Assembly (NCBI GenBank): GCA_963722495.1
Contig: CAVRND010000022.1
Location: 1 to 64,000, forward strand
Length of the DNA: 64,000 nucleotides
Direction: 5' to 3'
Source of the DNA: Hyphomicrobium_A sp963722495
Lineage (GTDB): Bacteria > Pseudomonadota > Alphaproteobacteria > Rhizobiales > Hyphomicrobiaceae
Position numbers and translations under genes: made by a program. The notes beneath the pieces are model-generated. The model had not been told where the DNA came from, ran no database searches, and was given only the letters and a program-made list of their open reading frames with translations. This document shows positions 48,456 through 56,993 of this stretch, in pieces (within the stretch, counting starts at the first letter, position 1; every line of letters begins with the position of its first letter).

Positions 48456-48540
48456 TGGTGCGGGCGGAGGGACTCGAACCCCCAAGCCTTGCGGCGCTTG
48501 GACCTAAACCAAGTGCGTCTACCAATTCCGCCACGCCCGC
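48456..48540 (-). tRNA. tRNA-Leu (TAG)
   Basis: 85 bases with encoded CCA and a long variable arm, as expected for leucine. Acceptor GCGGGCG / CGCCCGC, D-arm TGGCGGAATTGGTAGACGCA, anticodon arm CTTGGTTTAGGTCCAAG with anticodon TAG, variable arm CGCCGCAAGGC, T-arm GGGGGTTCGAGTCCCTC, discriminator A. Upstream of tig. Confidence 0.96.
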
Positions 48541-48744
48541 GCTTCGTCGCCCTCGCCTCAGGCCGGCTTGCGCCAGTCCGTACTCGCTTTGCGGCAAGTC
48601 ATTGCGGCTGTCGGGAACGATCGGGCGAAGATATATCTGGCGGGAACCGCAAAAAGCAACGCCCCATTGCCCGAGCCATTTCCGGCCGGCAGGGATTTCG
48701 GGCCGCAAACGACGCCAAGCCGCTGTTCCCGGCGACAATTGGCC

Positions 48745-49147
48745 TTAACCAGTCGCCCGGCAGCCCTGGATGGGCGTCATGACGATGATCGTCTCCGGCG
48801 CATATTTGTTCATCGCACCGGACGCCGCGTCGATGCCCAACCCGATGACGCCTCCGGCAATGATATTGCCCGCTGCCAAGCCCTCGGTGAACGAGGTCAC
48901 GATCCCTGCTCCGTCCTGGAAGCACTCCTTGGTGCAGCGCACCGTGATGTTTTCCTCAACTCTTCTCCAAAGTCACGGTCGCCGGCGTCACGACGTCGAC
49001 CGTGCCGATGGCGCCGGAGCGAAGCTGGCAACGCGCCCCGGCCGCACCTGGCGAGTTGATGGCGATTGTCTGCGTCGTGCCCTTGACGATCGTGGCGCAC
49101 GACGGCAGCAAGAGCAGCGCGAGCGCTGCACCAAATACGAGACGCAT
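48745..49147 (-). CDS. Small outer-membrane-type lipoprotein, one frameshift
   Basis: Start MRLVFGAALALLLLPSCATI with a lipobox (LLPSC), so lipid-anchored. Mature part KGTTQTIAINSPGAAGARCQ and VDVVTPATVTLEKS. An extra T near 48957 creates a stop; restored, it continues EENITVRCTKECFQDGAGIV and LAAGNIIAGGVIGLGIDAAS to the end at 48745 (MTPIQGCRATG). About 133 residues, with a glycine-rich hydrophobic hairpin near the C-terminus. This is a recognisable family in proteobacteria without assigned function. Confidence 0.78.
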
Positions 49148-49393
49148 TTTGTAGTTTCCCCCCGAGCCCCAAGCGGCGGATCATGAGGGCCCGCTGCACC
49201 ACGTGCAACAACAGCCTGATCGCAACCATGAGTTATTCCACTGCCCTACCGTGCGCGGCTCGCACGGGAAATTTGCCCGCATGTCCGCTCCAGCGAACGA
49301 GCCTCCGCTAGTGTGAAAATCGCGCGCTCACGCGCAGTTGCGAGCGACAATTGGCGCCGCTAGGGTCCGCCGTTCCTTAATGGAGTTGCCCCC

Positions 49394-50437
49394 TTGAACC
49401 CGCCGCGCCCTAGCGTCGCCGCCGCCGTCGGCCGCACGCCTCTCATCAAGCTTCGCCGCGCCTCCGAAGAAACTGGCTGCACCATTCTCGGCAAAGCCGA
49501 GTTCATGAACCCCGGCGCCTCGGTGAAGGACCGCGCCGCGCTCGGTATCATCACCGAGGCGATGGCGAGCGGCCGGCTGCAACCCGGCGGCACGGTCGTC
49601 GAAGGCACCGCAGGCAACACCGGCATCGGTCTGACGGTTATCGGCAATGCGCTCGGCCTGCGCACGGTGATCGTCATTCCCAATACGCAGTCGCAGGAGA
49701 AGAAAGACACCCTGCGCCTGCTCGGCGCCGAAGTCGTCGAGGTCCCGGCCGTGCCGTACCGCGACGCCAACAACTACGTGAAGTATTCCGCCCGCCTCGC
49801 CGAGGCGCTCGCCGCCACCGAGCCGGGCGGCGCGGTATGGGCCAACCAATTCGACAACATCGCCAACCGCGAAATCCACACGGCGACGACGGCCGAGGAA
49901 ATCTGGGCCGACACCGAGGGCAAGGTCGACGGCTTCGTCTCCGCCGTCGGCTCCGGCGGCACGCTCGGCGGCGTCTCGCGCGGCCTAAAGGCCAAGCGCG
50001 AGGGCATCGCCATCGCCCTGGCCGATCCGCCCGGATCGGGGCTCTACTCCTATTTCACCACCGGCGAATTCAAGCCCGAGGGGTCGTCCGTCACCGAAGG
50101 CATCGGCCAGAGCCGCATCACCAAGAATCTCGAGGGGGCACCCATCGATATGGCGTACCAGATCCCCGACGAGGAGGCCCTGCGCATCGTCTTTGCCTTG
50201 ACGGCCGAGGAAGGGCTGTGCGTCGGCGCTTCGACCGGCGTCAACGTCGCCGGGGCGATACGCCTCGCCCGCGAGCTGGGGCCCGGTCACACGATAGTGA
50301 CGATCCTGTGCGACAGCGGTACGCGCTACCAGTCGCGGCTTTTCAACCCGGCGTTTCTGCAAGCCAAGTCTTTGCCCGTTCCTCCCTGGTTGGCCGGCCC
50401 GGCGCCCCAACTTCCGTCGGTTTTCAGTACGACGTAA
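49394..50437 (+). CDS. cysK: Cysteine synthase (O-acetylserine sulfhydrylase)
   Basis: PLP enzyme that makes cysteine from O-acetylserine and sulfide. 347 residues, intact. PLP-lysine motif FMNPGASVKDRAALGIITEA; phosphate/substrate loop GTVVEGTAGNTGIGLTVIGN; glycine loop VSAVGSGGTLGGVSRGLKAK. The EGTAGNT variant is that of the long CysK type common in Rhizobiales. It precedes sseA, so a small sulfur-metabolism pair. Confidence 0.92.
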   Translation: MNPPRPSVAAAVGRTPLIKLRRASEETGCTILGKAEFMNPGASVKDRAALGIITEAMASGRLQPGGTVVEGTAGNTGIGLTVIGNALGLRTVIVIPNTQSQEKKDTLRLLGAEVVEVPAVPYRDANNYVKYSARLAEALAATEPGGAVWANQFDNIANREIHTATTAEEIWADTEGKVDGFVSAVGSGGTLGGVSRGLKAKREGIAIALADPPGSGLYSYFTTGEFKPEGSSVTEGIGQSRITKNLEGAPIDMAYQIPDEEALRIVFALTAEEGLCVGASTGVNVAGAIRLARELGPGHTIVTILCDSGTRYQSRLFNPAFLQAKSLPVPPWLAGPAPQLPSVFSTT

Positions 50438-50562
50438 CGCGTATTGAACCAGCGGAGGCCGCGTCAATCCTTGCGGCTTCGGCTAGTTTTGCCTATGTCG
50501 CTAGGTGCGCGGCTGGCGAACCGGCGCCCAGAAACGTTCACGACACTGCAAGAGAGGGAAAC

Positions 50563-51438
50563 GTGCTCGAAAGCGCCAAGAATTGGATCGTCGATACCGA
50601 CTGGCTCGCCTCGCATCTCGATGCCCCCGATCTGGTCGTCTTTGACGCGAGCTGGCACCTGCCGACCGCGGGACGCAACCCGAAGGCCGAATTCCTCGAA
50701 GGCCACATTCCCGGTGCCCTGTTTTTCGACATCGACGAGCTGACGGACGAAAAGTCCTCGCTCCCGCACATGCTGCCCTCGACCGTCAAGTTCGCCTCGC
50801 GCATGAAGAAGCTGGGCGTCGGCGACGGCATGCGCATCGTCGTTTACGACACGGTCGGATTGTTCTCGGCCCCGCGCGCGTGGTGGACGTTCCGCGCCAT
50901 GGGCCATGAGGATGTCGCCGTGTTGAGCGGCGGGCTGAAGAAGTGGAAGGCCGAAGGCCGCGAGCTGGAGGACGGTCAGCCGCGCAAGCGGACCGAGCGC
51001 CACTTCACGCCGCTACTGAATGCCTCGCTGATTCGCGACATGGACGACGTGAAGAAGGTGATCCAGAAGCGGTCGGCCCAGATCGTCGACGCGCGCCCTG
51101 CCGGCCGCTTCGAAGGCACCGAGCCCGAACCGCGCCCGGGCTTGCGCCCCGGCCATCTGCCCGGCGCACGCAACGTTCCTTCGCAGACGCTGATCAACGC
51201 CGACGGCACACTGAAGTCGACGCCCGAGCTGGCCAAGATATTCGCGGACGCCGGCATCAATCCGAAGCAGCCTGTCGTCACCTCGTGCGGCTCGGGCGTG
51301 ACGGCGTCGATCCTGTCGCTCGCGCTCGCCGTGCTCGGACAGACCAACGCGGCCGTCTATGACGGCAGCTGGGCCGAGTGGGGCGCCGACAACGGTCCTC
51401 CCGTCGAGACCGGCCCCGCCCGCGAACTCACTACTTAG
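50563..51438 (+). CDS. sseA: 3-mercaptopyruvate sulfurtransferase
   Basis: Transfers sulfur from 3-mercaptopyruvate to thiol acceptors or cyanide. GTG start at 50563, preceded by GAGAGGG. 291 residues, two rhodanese domains: inactive N-terminal (ASWHLPTAGRNPKAEFLEGH, IPGALFFDIDELTDEKSSLP) and active C-terminal with catalytic Cys in PVVTSCGSGVTASILSLALA; the CGSGVT loop is diagnostic for MST rather than thiosulfate sulfurtransferase. 125 bases after cysK. Confidence 0.94.
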   Translation: MLESAKNWIVDTDWLASHLDAPDLVVFDASWHLPTAGRNPKAEFLEGHIPGALFFDIDELTDEKSSLPHMLPSTVKFASRMKKLGVGDGMRIVVYDTVGLFSAPRAWWTFRAMGHEDVAVLSGGLKKWKAEGRELEDGQPRKRTERHFTPLLNASLIRDMDDVKKVIQKRSAQIVDARPAGRFEGTEPEPRPGLRPGHLPGARNVPSQTLINADGTLKSTPELAKIFADAGINPKQPVVTSCGSGVTASILSLALAVLGQTNAAVYDGSWAEWGADNGPPVETGPARELTT

Positions 51439-51510
51439 TGCTGACATACGCTGCGCGAGGCTTCACCCATCGGGTGTAGCGCTCGCGGATAGCCGGCGCA
51501 CGCGCCGGGC

Positions 51511-51707
51511 CGCCGTCCATGCGAAGCATGGCTTCGCCATGACGCGCCTGAGCTTGGGCTGCCAAGCAGCCCAAGCTGAAGCTCACACAAGCGTATTAGC
51601 CAACTGTGATCTGCGAAGCGGCGACAGTCTTGTGCGCGGCAGCCAGGGCACAAGTGCCCCGGCGCGAGCGCCGGCCATCAATTCGACGGCGGCCGCCGCA
51701 TACAAAG
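51511..51707. repeat. Palindromic intergenic element, copy 2
   Basis: Between sseA and a convergent small gene. 51656-51680 is identical to 4713-4737 (25 bases, itself palindromic around CGCGAGCG), and 51694-51707 nearly repeats the end of copy 1 (GCCGCATACAAAGC against GCCGCATGCAAAGC). 51511-51546 shares the GCATGGCT...CGCCATGACGC module with 9497-9553. Internal stem: CTTGGGCTG / CAGCCCAAG around 51553-51580. No protein encoded. Confidence 0.7.
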
Positions 51708-51733
51708 CGTCCCTCAACTTGTGTCACCACGAA

Positions 51734-52144
51734 CTAAGCCCGGCGCGGCTCGGGATACATGCGGTAGGTGATCATCAACAGCGCCATCAGGATGGCGGAG
51801 GCGAGCCCTGCCAGCGTGCCGATCCACACGGGCGACCACTCGCCGCCAACCTGATCCAGCAGCTCCTTGCTCGCCAGACTTCCGGCGACTGAGGCGATGA
51901 TGGCGAACACCGCAACGACCATCGGAATGCGCGTGTCGTCGGGGCCGGCGCCGGAGAACCGGTTCAATAGCTCATTGCGCACCGCAACGGCGACGATGGT
52001 GGCGATGAAGCCGGACACGACGGCGAGCGGCGCGGTGGTAAGGCTGGTGCCGATGATGCCGCCGGTGACGGCGCCGATGGCGGCGGCCGTCAGTATGACG
52101 ACGATGAGGCTTGCGGACGTAACTCCCTGCGGCATGGAAGGCAT
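51734..52144 (-). CDS. Hypothetical four-helix membrane protein
   Basis: 136 residues from MPSMPQGVTSASLIVVILTA at 52144. Helices: ASLIVVILTAAAIGAVTGGI, APLAVVSGFIATIVAVAVRN, IPMVVAVFAIIASVAGSLAS, WIGTLAGLASAILMALLMIT. Gly/Ala-rich, short loops, basic C-terminus. No family recognised. Intact; convergent with sseA. Confidence 0.72.
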   Translation of the reverse strand: MPSMPQGVTSASLIVVILTAAAIGAVTGGIIGTSLTTAPLAVVSGFIATIVAVAVRNELLNRFSGAGPDDTRIPMVVAVFAIIASVAGSLASKELLDQVGGEWSPVWIGTLAGLASAILMALLMITYRMYPEPRRA

Positions 52145-52376
52145 TGGAAATCCCCCTGGGCTGTTATTTTCCGCCACCACAGGCGACCAACACGCCTCTT
52201 GATGGGCAGAGTTGCAATGGCCGCGAGTGTATTGAGTGTTCGCGCCTAAGCAATAGCGGGTGCGCGGAGCTTTCACCGCGCCGCCCATCCCCACGCCATC
52301 AGCAAATTGAAATGACTGAGAAGTCTGCGCCGAAAAAGCGCTCCCACACCGATTGCGCAATGCACGCTTCAGCGGC

Positions 52377-52556
52377 CTAGCGCTTATCCTTTGCCACATG
52401 CGCCAAGATCGCCTCCGCCAGCTCCGTGGCCCGATCGGCCGGCAAGTCGATGGCGGTGATCTCGCCCAATTCGTCGATCAGGATTGCTACCTGCCCGTGG
52501 CCACGCTCGGTGACCTCGATCGAGCCGCTCGGGGTTTCGCACGCGAAGATCGTCAT
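52377..52556 (-). CDS. Small hypothetical protein, 59 aa
   Basis: ATG at 52556 with GGGAG six bases upstream, stop at 52377. The protein reads MTIFACETPSGSIEVTERGH then GQVAILIDELGEITAIDLPA and RATELAEAILAHVAKDKR: a beta-rich first half and an amphipathic helix at the end, a balanced composition unlike the random frames nearby. No family recognised. It follows the gap upstream of the four-helix membrane protein gene on the same strand. Confidence 0.6.
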   Translation of the reverse strand: MTIFACETPSGSIEVTERGHGQVAILIDELGEITAIDLPADRATELAEAILAHVAKDKR

Positions 52557-52988
52557 TGCATCTCCCGGTCGCGGCAGTCGCTTGGGATTGGTTGGTGGGT
52601 CCGTATGGCGCTTAGCTGGTCACGCAGCAACCTAGAAGCTGTTCGGCATCCACGTCCACCTCTGCAGTCGATTTCGGAAGGTCGCTCACTCCGGACGGTT
52701 GCTACGACGAGCTGCACGGATTTTCCATCCTGCCAGATGGTCGCCGCGCCGAGATTTTGCAGCTCGGCGGTGTCGTCAACTATGACATGCCTGAATACGC
52801 GACTTCGCTACGCGTCAAGGCGCTCACGAGCGTGGCGGTTGCGAACAGTGTCGAATCGTGGGGTGTCGTCTTCGGATGGCTAAAGAAGTTCTAACCCCAC
52901 GATCCATGTCAGCATTCAAACTGCGCGACGCCTGAGAAGTGCCACAAGCGGCCATTGCGCCGCCTCACCGTTGATAGGCCAGGTTAGA
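52557..52988 (+). other. Gene-poor stretch with possible coding remnant
   Basis: No complete gene. On the plus strand about 52655-52893 an open stretch without a start codon reads FGRSLTPDGCYDELHGFSIL, EILQLGGVVNYDMPEYATSL and VANSVESWGVVFGWLKKF to a TAA at 52891-52893. The composition looks protein-like, so this may be the 3' end of a decayed gene; I do not recognise it. Confidence 0.35.
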
Positions 52989-54320
52989 TCACGTCTTGGG
53001 TGGCGTGTCCGTCTGCGCGCGCTCCTGCAGGCTGCCGGTGATCGGGGCCTCGGGCAGCGTCTTGGGCAGGATGCTGCCGGTCACCGGTTCGCGCATCTGC
53101 GAGGGCTCGACGATGATGCCCGCCACGGGCGCGTCAGCTTCCCTGTTGCTGCCTATGACGGGGGCAGCGGTCGGAACCGGGTGATAGAAGCCGCTGACGT
53201 GCTCGGACCGAGCGCTCGGCTGCTGCTCGTACCCGGCCGGTGATGCGGGCTGCGGACGTTCCGCCGTTGCCAGCGCGCGATTGCCACCGCGCAGGAAGTC
53301 GGGGATTGCAGCCTCGATGATCTCCGAAACGCCAATACCGCACTTGTCCATGTAGCAGCTGGTCAGACGGACCTTCTCATCGAGGGCGAAGTCCTTCGGT
53401 TGAGAGAGCTCCACACGAACGAGCTGGCCGCGACCACGCACGCGGTTCGGAAGCTGGAACTCCGGCGGCAGCGCGTCGGTGACCGGCAGCACGCGCTCGA
53501 TGTAGCCGGTGGCCATGCGGCCGCGACCCTTGATCGAGACCTTCTGGCCCTCGTCAACGTCAAAGAGATAGTTTTCGGGGATGTAGGCGAGCACGTAGCT
53601 CGTCCCAGCGTAGATGTTCGCGACCGGCGTAGTACCTGCGCTCAGGACCTCGCCGACCATACCGACGTGGCTGCCGACGTAGCCGCTTGCGGGCGCCGTC
53701 AGCACGCCGCTGCCATAGGTGCGCTGCAGGTCGGTGTAGGCGCTCGACACCTGAAGAAGCGCGCCTTGATTGGCGGTGATCTCCGTCTCGAGCGAGGTCT
53801 TCTCGGCTTCCAGCGAGAGAAGCTTGTCCATCGCCTGCACTTGAGCGGCCGACATCTGCTGCATCGAGCGGGCGAGCGCGAGGCCATTCGCGTTCGCCTT
53901 CTGCAACGTGTCCATGTACCCGTTCGCACTCTCGGCGGAAACCTTCGCCATGGGGAGTAGGGCTTTCACCACCTCGCGCCGCCCCTCGAGTTGGGCAACG
54001 CGGCCAGTGACGCGCGCCTGCTCGGCGGCGAGATCTGCCAGCGAGCGCGACATCGCCGCCGAGTCGACCACGGCAATTGTTTGTCCGGCTTCGACCCAGT
54101 CGCCCGGCCGCACGCTGATCTCACGGATGCGGGCGTCCGGCCACGGGGAGGCGACGGCCACGGTCTGGCGCGTCACGAGCCCATCTGCGTCGAGCATGAG
54201 GCTGCCTCCGCCGAGCGCATAGACCGCAAATCCACCGGCGCTGCCGATGACCAGCGTGGTCAGCACCAGCTTACGCAGCCGCTTCCACTTAACCTGACTT
54301 GCCTGCAATTGATTGCTCAT
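52989..54320 (-). CDS. HlyD-family periplasmic adaptor with polysaccharide-synthase context
   Basis: 443 residues. N-terminal anchor helix LVLTTLVIGSAGGFAVYALG; barrel-sandwich (lipoyl) halves at TVAVASPWPDARIREISVRP, GDWVEAGQTIAVVDSAAM and GSGVLTAPASGYVGSHVGMV; a long coiled-coil hairpin between them (residues about 95-215); then a beta-barrel domain. The last 110 residues are a low-complexity Pro-rich tail (two copies of the motif PVTGS/PITGS). No PilZ domain. Last gene of the GT-wecB-HlyD run, 15 bases after wecB: the setting recalls Alg44-like adaptors working with a GT2 synthase rather than drug efflux. Confidence 0.85.
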   Translation of the reverse strand: MSNQLQASQVKWKRLRKLVLTTLVIGSAGGFAVYALGGGSLMLDADGLVTRQTVAVASPWPDARIREISVRPGDWVEAGQTIAVVDSAAMSRSLADLAAEQARVTGRVAQLEGRREVVKALLPMAKVSAESANGYMDTLQKANANGLALARSMQQMSAAQVQAMDKLLSLEAEKTSLETEITANQGALLQVSSAYTDLQRTYGSGVLTAPASGYVGSHVGMVGEVLSAGTTPVANIYAGTSYVLAYIPENYLFDVDEGQKVSIKGRGRMATGYIERVLPVTDALPPEFQLPNRVRGRGQLVRVELSQPKDFALDEKVRLTSCYMDKCGIGVSEIIEAAIPDFLRGGNRALATAERPQPASPAGYEQQPSARSEHVSGFYHPVPTAAPVIGSNREADAPVAGIIVEPSQMREPVTGSILPKTLPEAPITGSLQERAQTDTPPKT

Positions 54321-54335
54321 GACTGTACTCGTTCC

Positions 54336-55463
54336 TCAGGCAGCATGTGCGTGACGGCTTGCGTGCTTCCGCTGCATGATGCGGGCAGCGATCCGTTCCG
54401 CGGCATCACCGCGTCCAAATGGGTTCGGGGCATTGATCAACTTGCGCTCGCCGCTGTCGGTTAGGTTGCGCACACCGTCGACGATGGCGGTGTAGTCGGA
54501 GCCGACGAGCTTTCCGAAGCCGGCCTTGACGACCTCGGGACGCTCGGTGCTCTCGCGCGTGATGAGGATCTGCAGGCCAAACGTTGGTGCCTCCTCCTGC
54601 ACGCCGCCGGAGTCGGTGACGACGGTCCAGGCGCGGTCGAGAAGGTAGACAAAGTCCGGGTACTGCAGAGGCGACAGCAGGTGCACATTGGGAGCGTCGC
54701 CGAGGTATTTGAGAACGTCGCCGGCGACCTGCGGGTTAAGGTGGACAGGGAGGGCAATGACTTTGTCGCCGTCGCCGGCCAGGGTGCGCAGGGCGCGCAG
54801 GACGTTGCGCATCGGCGTGCCAATGTTCTCGCGGCGGTGCATCGTCGCCAGGACGAGCTTCTTGTCGGTCGGAAGTGCCGACACGCCAGCGTCGATCGGC
54901 TGGTAGTCGTTGCCGATCTTGGCGCGCGCATACTGCAGCGCGTCGACGACGGTGTTGCCCACCATGTCGATGTCGCTGGGCGCGATCCCCTCGCGCAGCA
55001 GATTCGCCCGTGCCTCCTGGGTAGGCGGGAAGTGCAAGCTCGCAGCCTGGCCAATGAGGCGGCGGTTGAATTCCTCCGGGAACGGCGAATAGAGATCGCC
55101 GGTGCGCAGGCCCGCCTCGACGTGGGCCACGGGCACGCGGCCCATGAAGCCGGCAGTGGCGGCGGCAGCGGCCGTCGCGGTGTCGCCCTGGACGATGATC
55201 CAGTCATAAGTCTTGGCGCGCAGGATCTTCTCGACCTGCTCCGTCATGCGTCCGAACTTGCCGGCGAGCCCCTGCTCCTCGATGATGTTCGAGCCGTTGT
55301 GGGTGACGGTGATGGCGAAGAAGTCGAGCAGCCCGGCAGCAAGCTCGATGTGTTGACCCGACCAGAAGACATCGAGCTCAGCGCCCGCGTCCTGCAGGGC
55401 TTTGCAGACTGGGCCAAGCTTGATGATCTCGGGACGTGTGCCGAAGGCAACGAGTACGCGCAT
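54336..55463 (-). CDS. wecB: UDP-N-acetylglucosamine 2-epimerase (non-hydrolysing)
   Basis: Converts UDP-GlcNAc to UDP-ManNAc in the cytoplasm. 375 residues from MRVLVAFGTRPEIIKLGPVC, intact. Motifs: GTRPEIIK, IVQGDTATAAAAATAGFMGR, VAHVEAGLRTGDLYSPFPEE, ATMHRRENIGTPMRNVLRAL and TDSGGVQEEAPTFGLQILIT (UDP-binding). Twenty bases after the GT2 gene and 15 before the HlyD gene, so it most likely supplies ManNAc to the adjacent synthase. Confidence 0.94.
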   Translation of the reverse strand: MRVLVAFGTRPEIIKLGPVCKALQDAGAELDVFWSGQHIELAAGLLDFFAITVTHNGSNIIEEQGLAGKFGRMTEQVEKILRAKTYDWIIVQGDTATAAAAATAGFMGRVPVAHVEAGLRTGDLYSPFPEEFNRRLIGQAASLHFPPTQEARANLLREGIAPSDIDMVGNTVVDALQYARAKIGNDYQPIDAGVSALPTDKKLVLATMHRRENIGTPMRNVLRALRTLAGDGDKVIALPVHLNPQVAGDVLKYLGDAPNVHLLSPLQYPDFVYLLDRAWTVVTDSGGVQEEAPTFGLQILITRESTERPEVVKAGFGKLVGSDYTAIVDGVRNLTDSGERKLINAPNPFGRGDAAERIAARIMQRKHASRHAHAA

Positions 55464-55483
55464 ACGGTTATTTGCTTTCTTTG

Positions 55484-56815
55484 TCAGCGATTGGCGGAGA
55501 CGAAGTCGTCTGGGATGTCGTGCACCGTCTTCGACCAGACGATGGGTTTGGTGGCGAGTTCGGAAGCGCCGAGGAACGTCTTCCAGGCGCGGTAGACCGC
55601 GGCCATGTTGATGTAGAGCGCTGCCGGCCAGCGCACGGCGATGCCGATCCAGTCGTACTTGCCGTAGACCTCGTAGCCCGAGATCACGCGCACGACGTAG
55701 CGGGTGATGAGCGCGAAGAGGTTGATCCACATGGACACGATGACGACGTCGCCCATCGGCTCGGGGAAGTCGGCAAGCTCGACGTAGCCGAGCAGCATCA
55801 AGCCGAGGAGCACGGCGGAGATCGGCGGCAGGAAGCTGGTGATCATGCCCTTGCGATCGCGCAGGAAGAAATAGAAGTCCCACGGATCGCCGGTCCAGCC
55901 GAGCTTGCAGAAGGCCTCGAAGTTGATGCCGTAAACCCAACGGGTTTTCTGCTTGATCGAGGCTTCCAGCGTCTTGGGGAAATATTCGCGCGTGGCAACG
56001 AAGTCGAAGCCATCGTCGACGTTGCGCGAGATGGCGGCAAACGCGGACTTGAAGCCTGAACGCTTGGCCTCGATGCCAAGGATGTAGTCCTCGGTGACGG
56101 TGCCGGACATAAGCACTTGGCCGCGCGTGGCCAGGAAATGCTCGATGAGGCGCTTGGTTATGCAGGTGCCGACACCGGCCGATGGAATGGCTGCACCGAC
56201 AGCATCGCGCACGATCAATTCGCGCGTATGGCGCTCGGCGAACTCGTCCATGTAAGTGGATGCGACGATGGCGCCCTTGCCGCGGTTCAAGGAGAACACG
56301 GGGGCCTGGATGAAGTCGTTCTCTTGCGCGTAGGCCGCGTAAACAGCGAACGAACGAGCATCGATGACATCCTCGCTGTCGTGCAAGACGACCAGCTCGG
56401 GCGCGGCTTCGGCGCTGAACACCTGTGCGAACATCTCGTTCAGCATCTGGCCCTTCGACGTCGGACCAGGCAGCCGGTTGACGATGACGTTCACGCGCGC
56501 GGGGTACTTGGCCTCGAGCTCCTTCGCGACGCGGAGCGTTCCGGTGTCGTTGGGATAGACGCCGAGATAGAGAGAGACCTGCGGGTTTTGAATCCGTGCG
56601 AGATTGCCCTCGACCATCTTTCCGAGAACCTCTTCCTCGTGCCAGTTGGCGACGAAGACTCCGGTCGGGGGGATGACGGTCTCGCCATCATCGAGCTGCG
56701 TCACGCGGCGGCGTACGATGCCGAGAGCGACGAGGTCGATGAACGCATCGTCGATCGACGACACGCTAATCAACACGCTCACCGTGAAGAGCAGGACGAT
56801 AAGAAACTCGAGCAC
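55484..56815 (-). CDS. Processive GT2 glycosyltransferase, NfrB-like
   Basis: 443 residues. N-terminal helix MLEFLIVLLFTVSVLISVSS, then DDAFIDLVALGIVRRRV and VFVANWHEEEVLGKMVEGNL, a pattern I associate with the glycosyltransferase part of NfrB, the inner-membrane phage N4 receptor component. Catalytic features of processive GT2 synthases: acidic motif LHDSEDVID, SGTVTEDYILGIEA (TED) and IKQKTRWVYGI (Q-x-x-R-W). C-terminal helices SFLPPISAVLLGLMLLGYVE and ISMWINLFALITRYVV-type. The regulatory C-terminal domain of E. coli NfrB is absent. First gene of the three-gene polysaccharide run. Confidence 0.85.
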   Translation of the reverse strand: MLEFLIVLLFTVSVLISVSSIDDAFIDLVALGIVRRRVTQLDDGETVIPPTGVFVANWHEEEVLGKMVEGNLARIQNPQVSLYLGVYPNDTGTLRVAKELEAKYPARVNVIVNRLPGPTSKGQMLNEMFAQVFSAEAAPELVVLHDSEDVIDARSFAVYAAYAQENDFIQAPVFSLNRGKGAIVASTYMDEFAERHTRELIVRDAVGAAIPSAGVGTCITKRLIEHFLATRGQVLMSGTVTEDYILGIEAKRSGFKSAFAAISRNVDDGFDFVATREYFPKTLEASIKQKTRWVYGINFEAFCKLGWTGDPWDFYFFLRDRKGMITSFLPPISAVLLGLMLLGYVELADFPEPMGDVVIVSMWINLFALITRYVVRVISGYEVYGKYDWIGIAVRWPAALYINMAAVYRAWKTFLGASELATKPIVWSKTVHDIPDDFVSANR

Positions 56816-56993
56816 TTCTCTGACGCCTTCCGCGGTTGCCCTCGAAACGGAGCAACTTCTCTAAAATTCGAACCTTGTGCCGGGAGGCTTTAGTTCAAAT
56901 TTTCGGAAAAGCGCGTTAATGCGCTCACTGACGGATCGCTAAAAAGCAATTAACCTCAATCAATCGTTACTACGGTGAGCATGCCCGAAGACC
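56816..56993 (-). promoter_or_regulatory. AT-richer gap between hemA and GT2 gene
   Basis: 178 bases, visibly less GC-rich than flanking genes (AAAATTCGAA, TTCAAATTTT, AAAAAGCAATTAA), with a small inverted repeat AAAATT/AATTTT. Likely to hold a separate promoter for the GT2-wecB-HlyD run; exact boxes not assigned. Confidence 0.4.
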
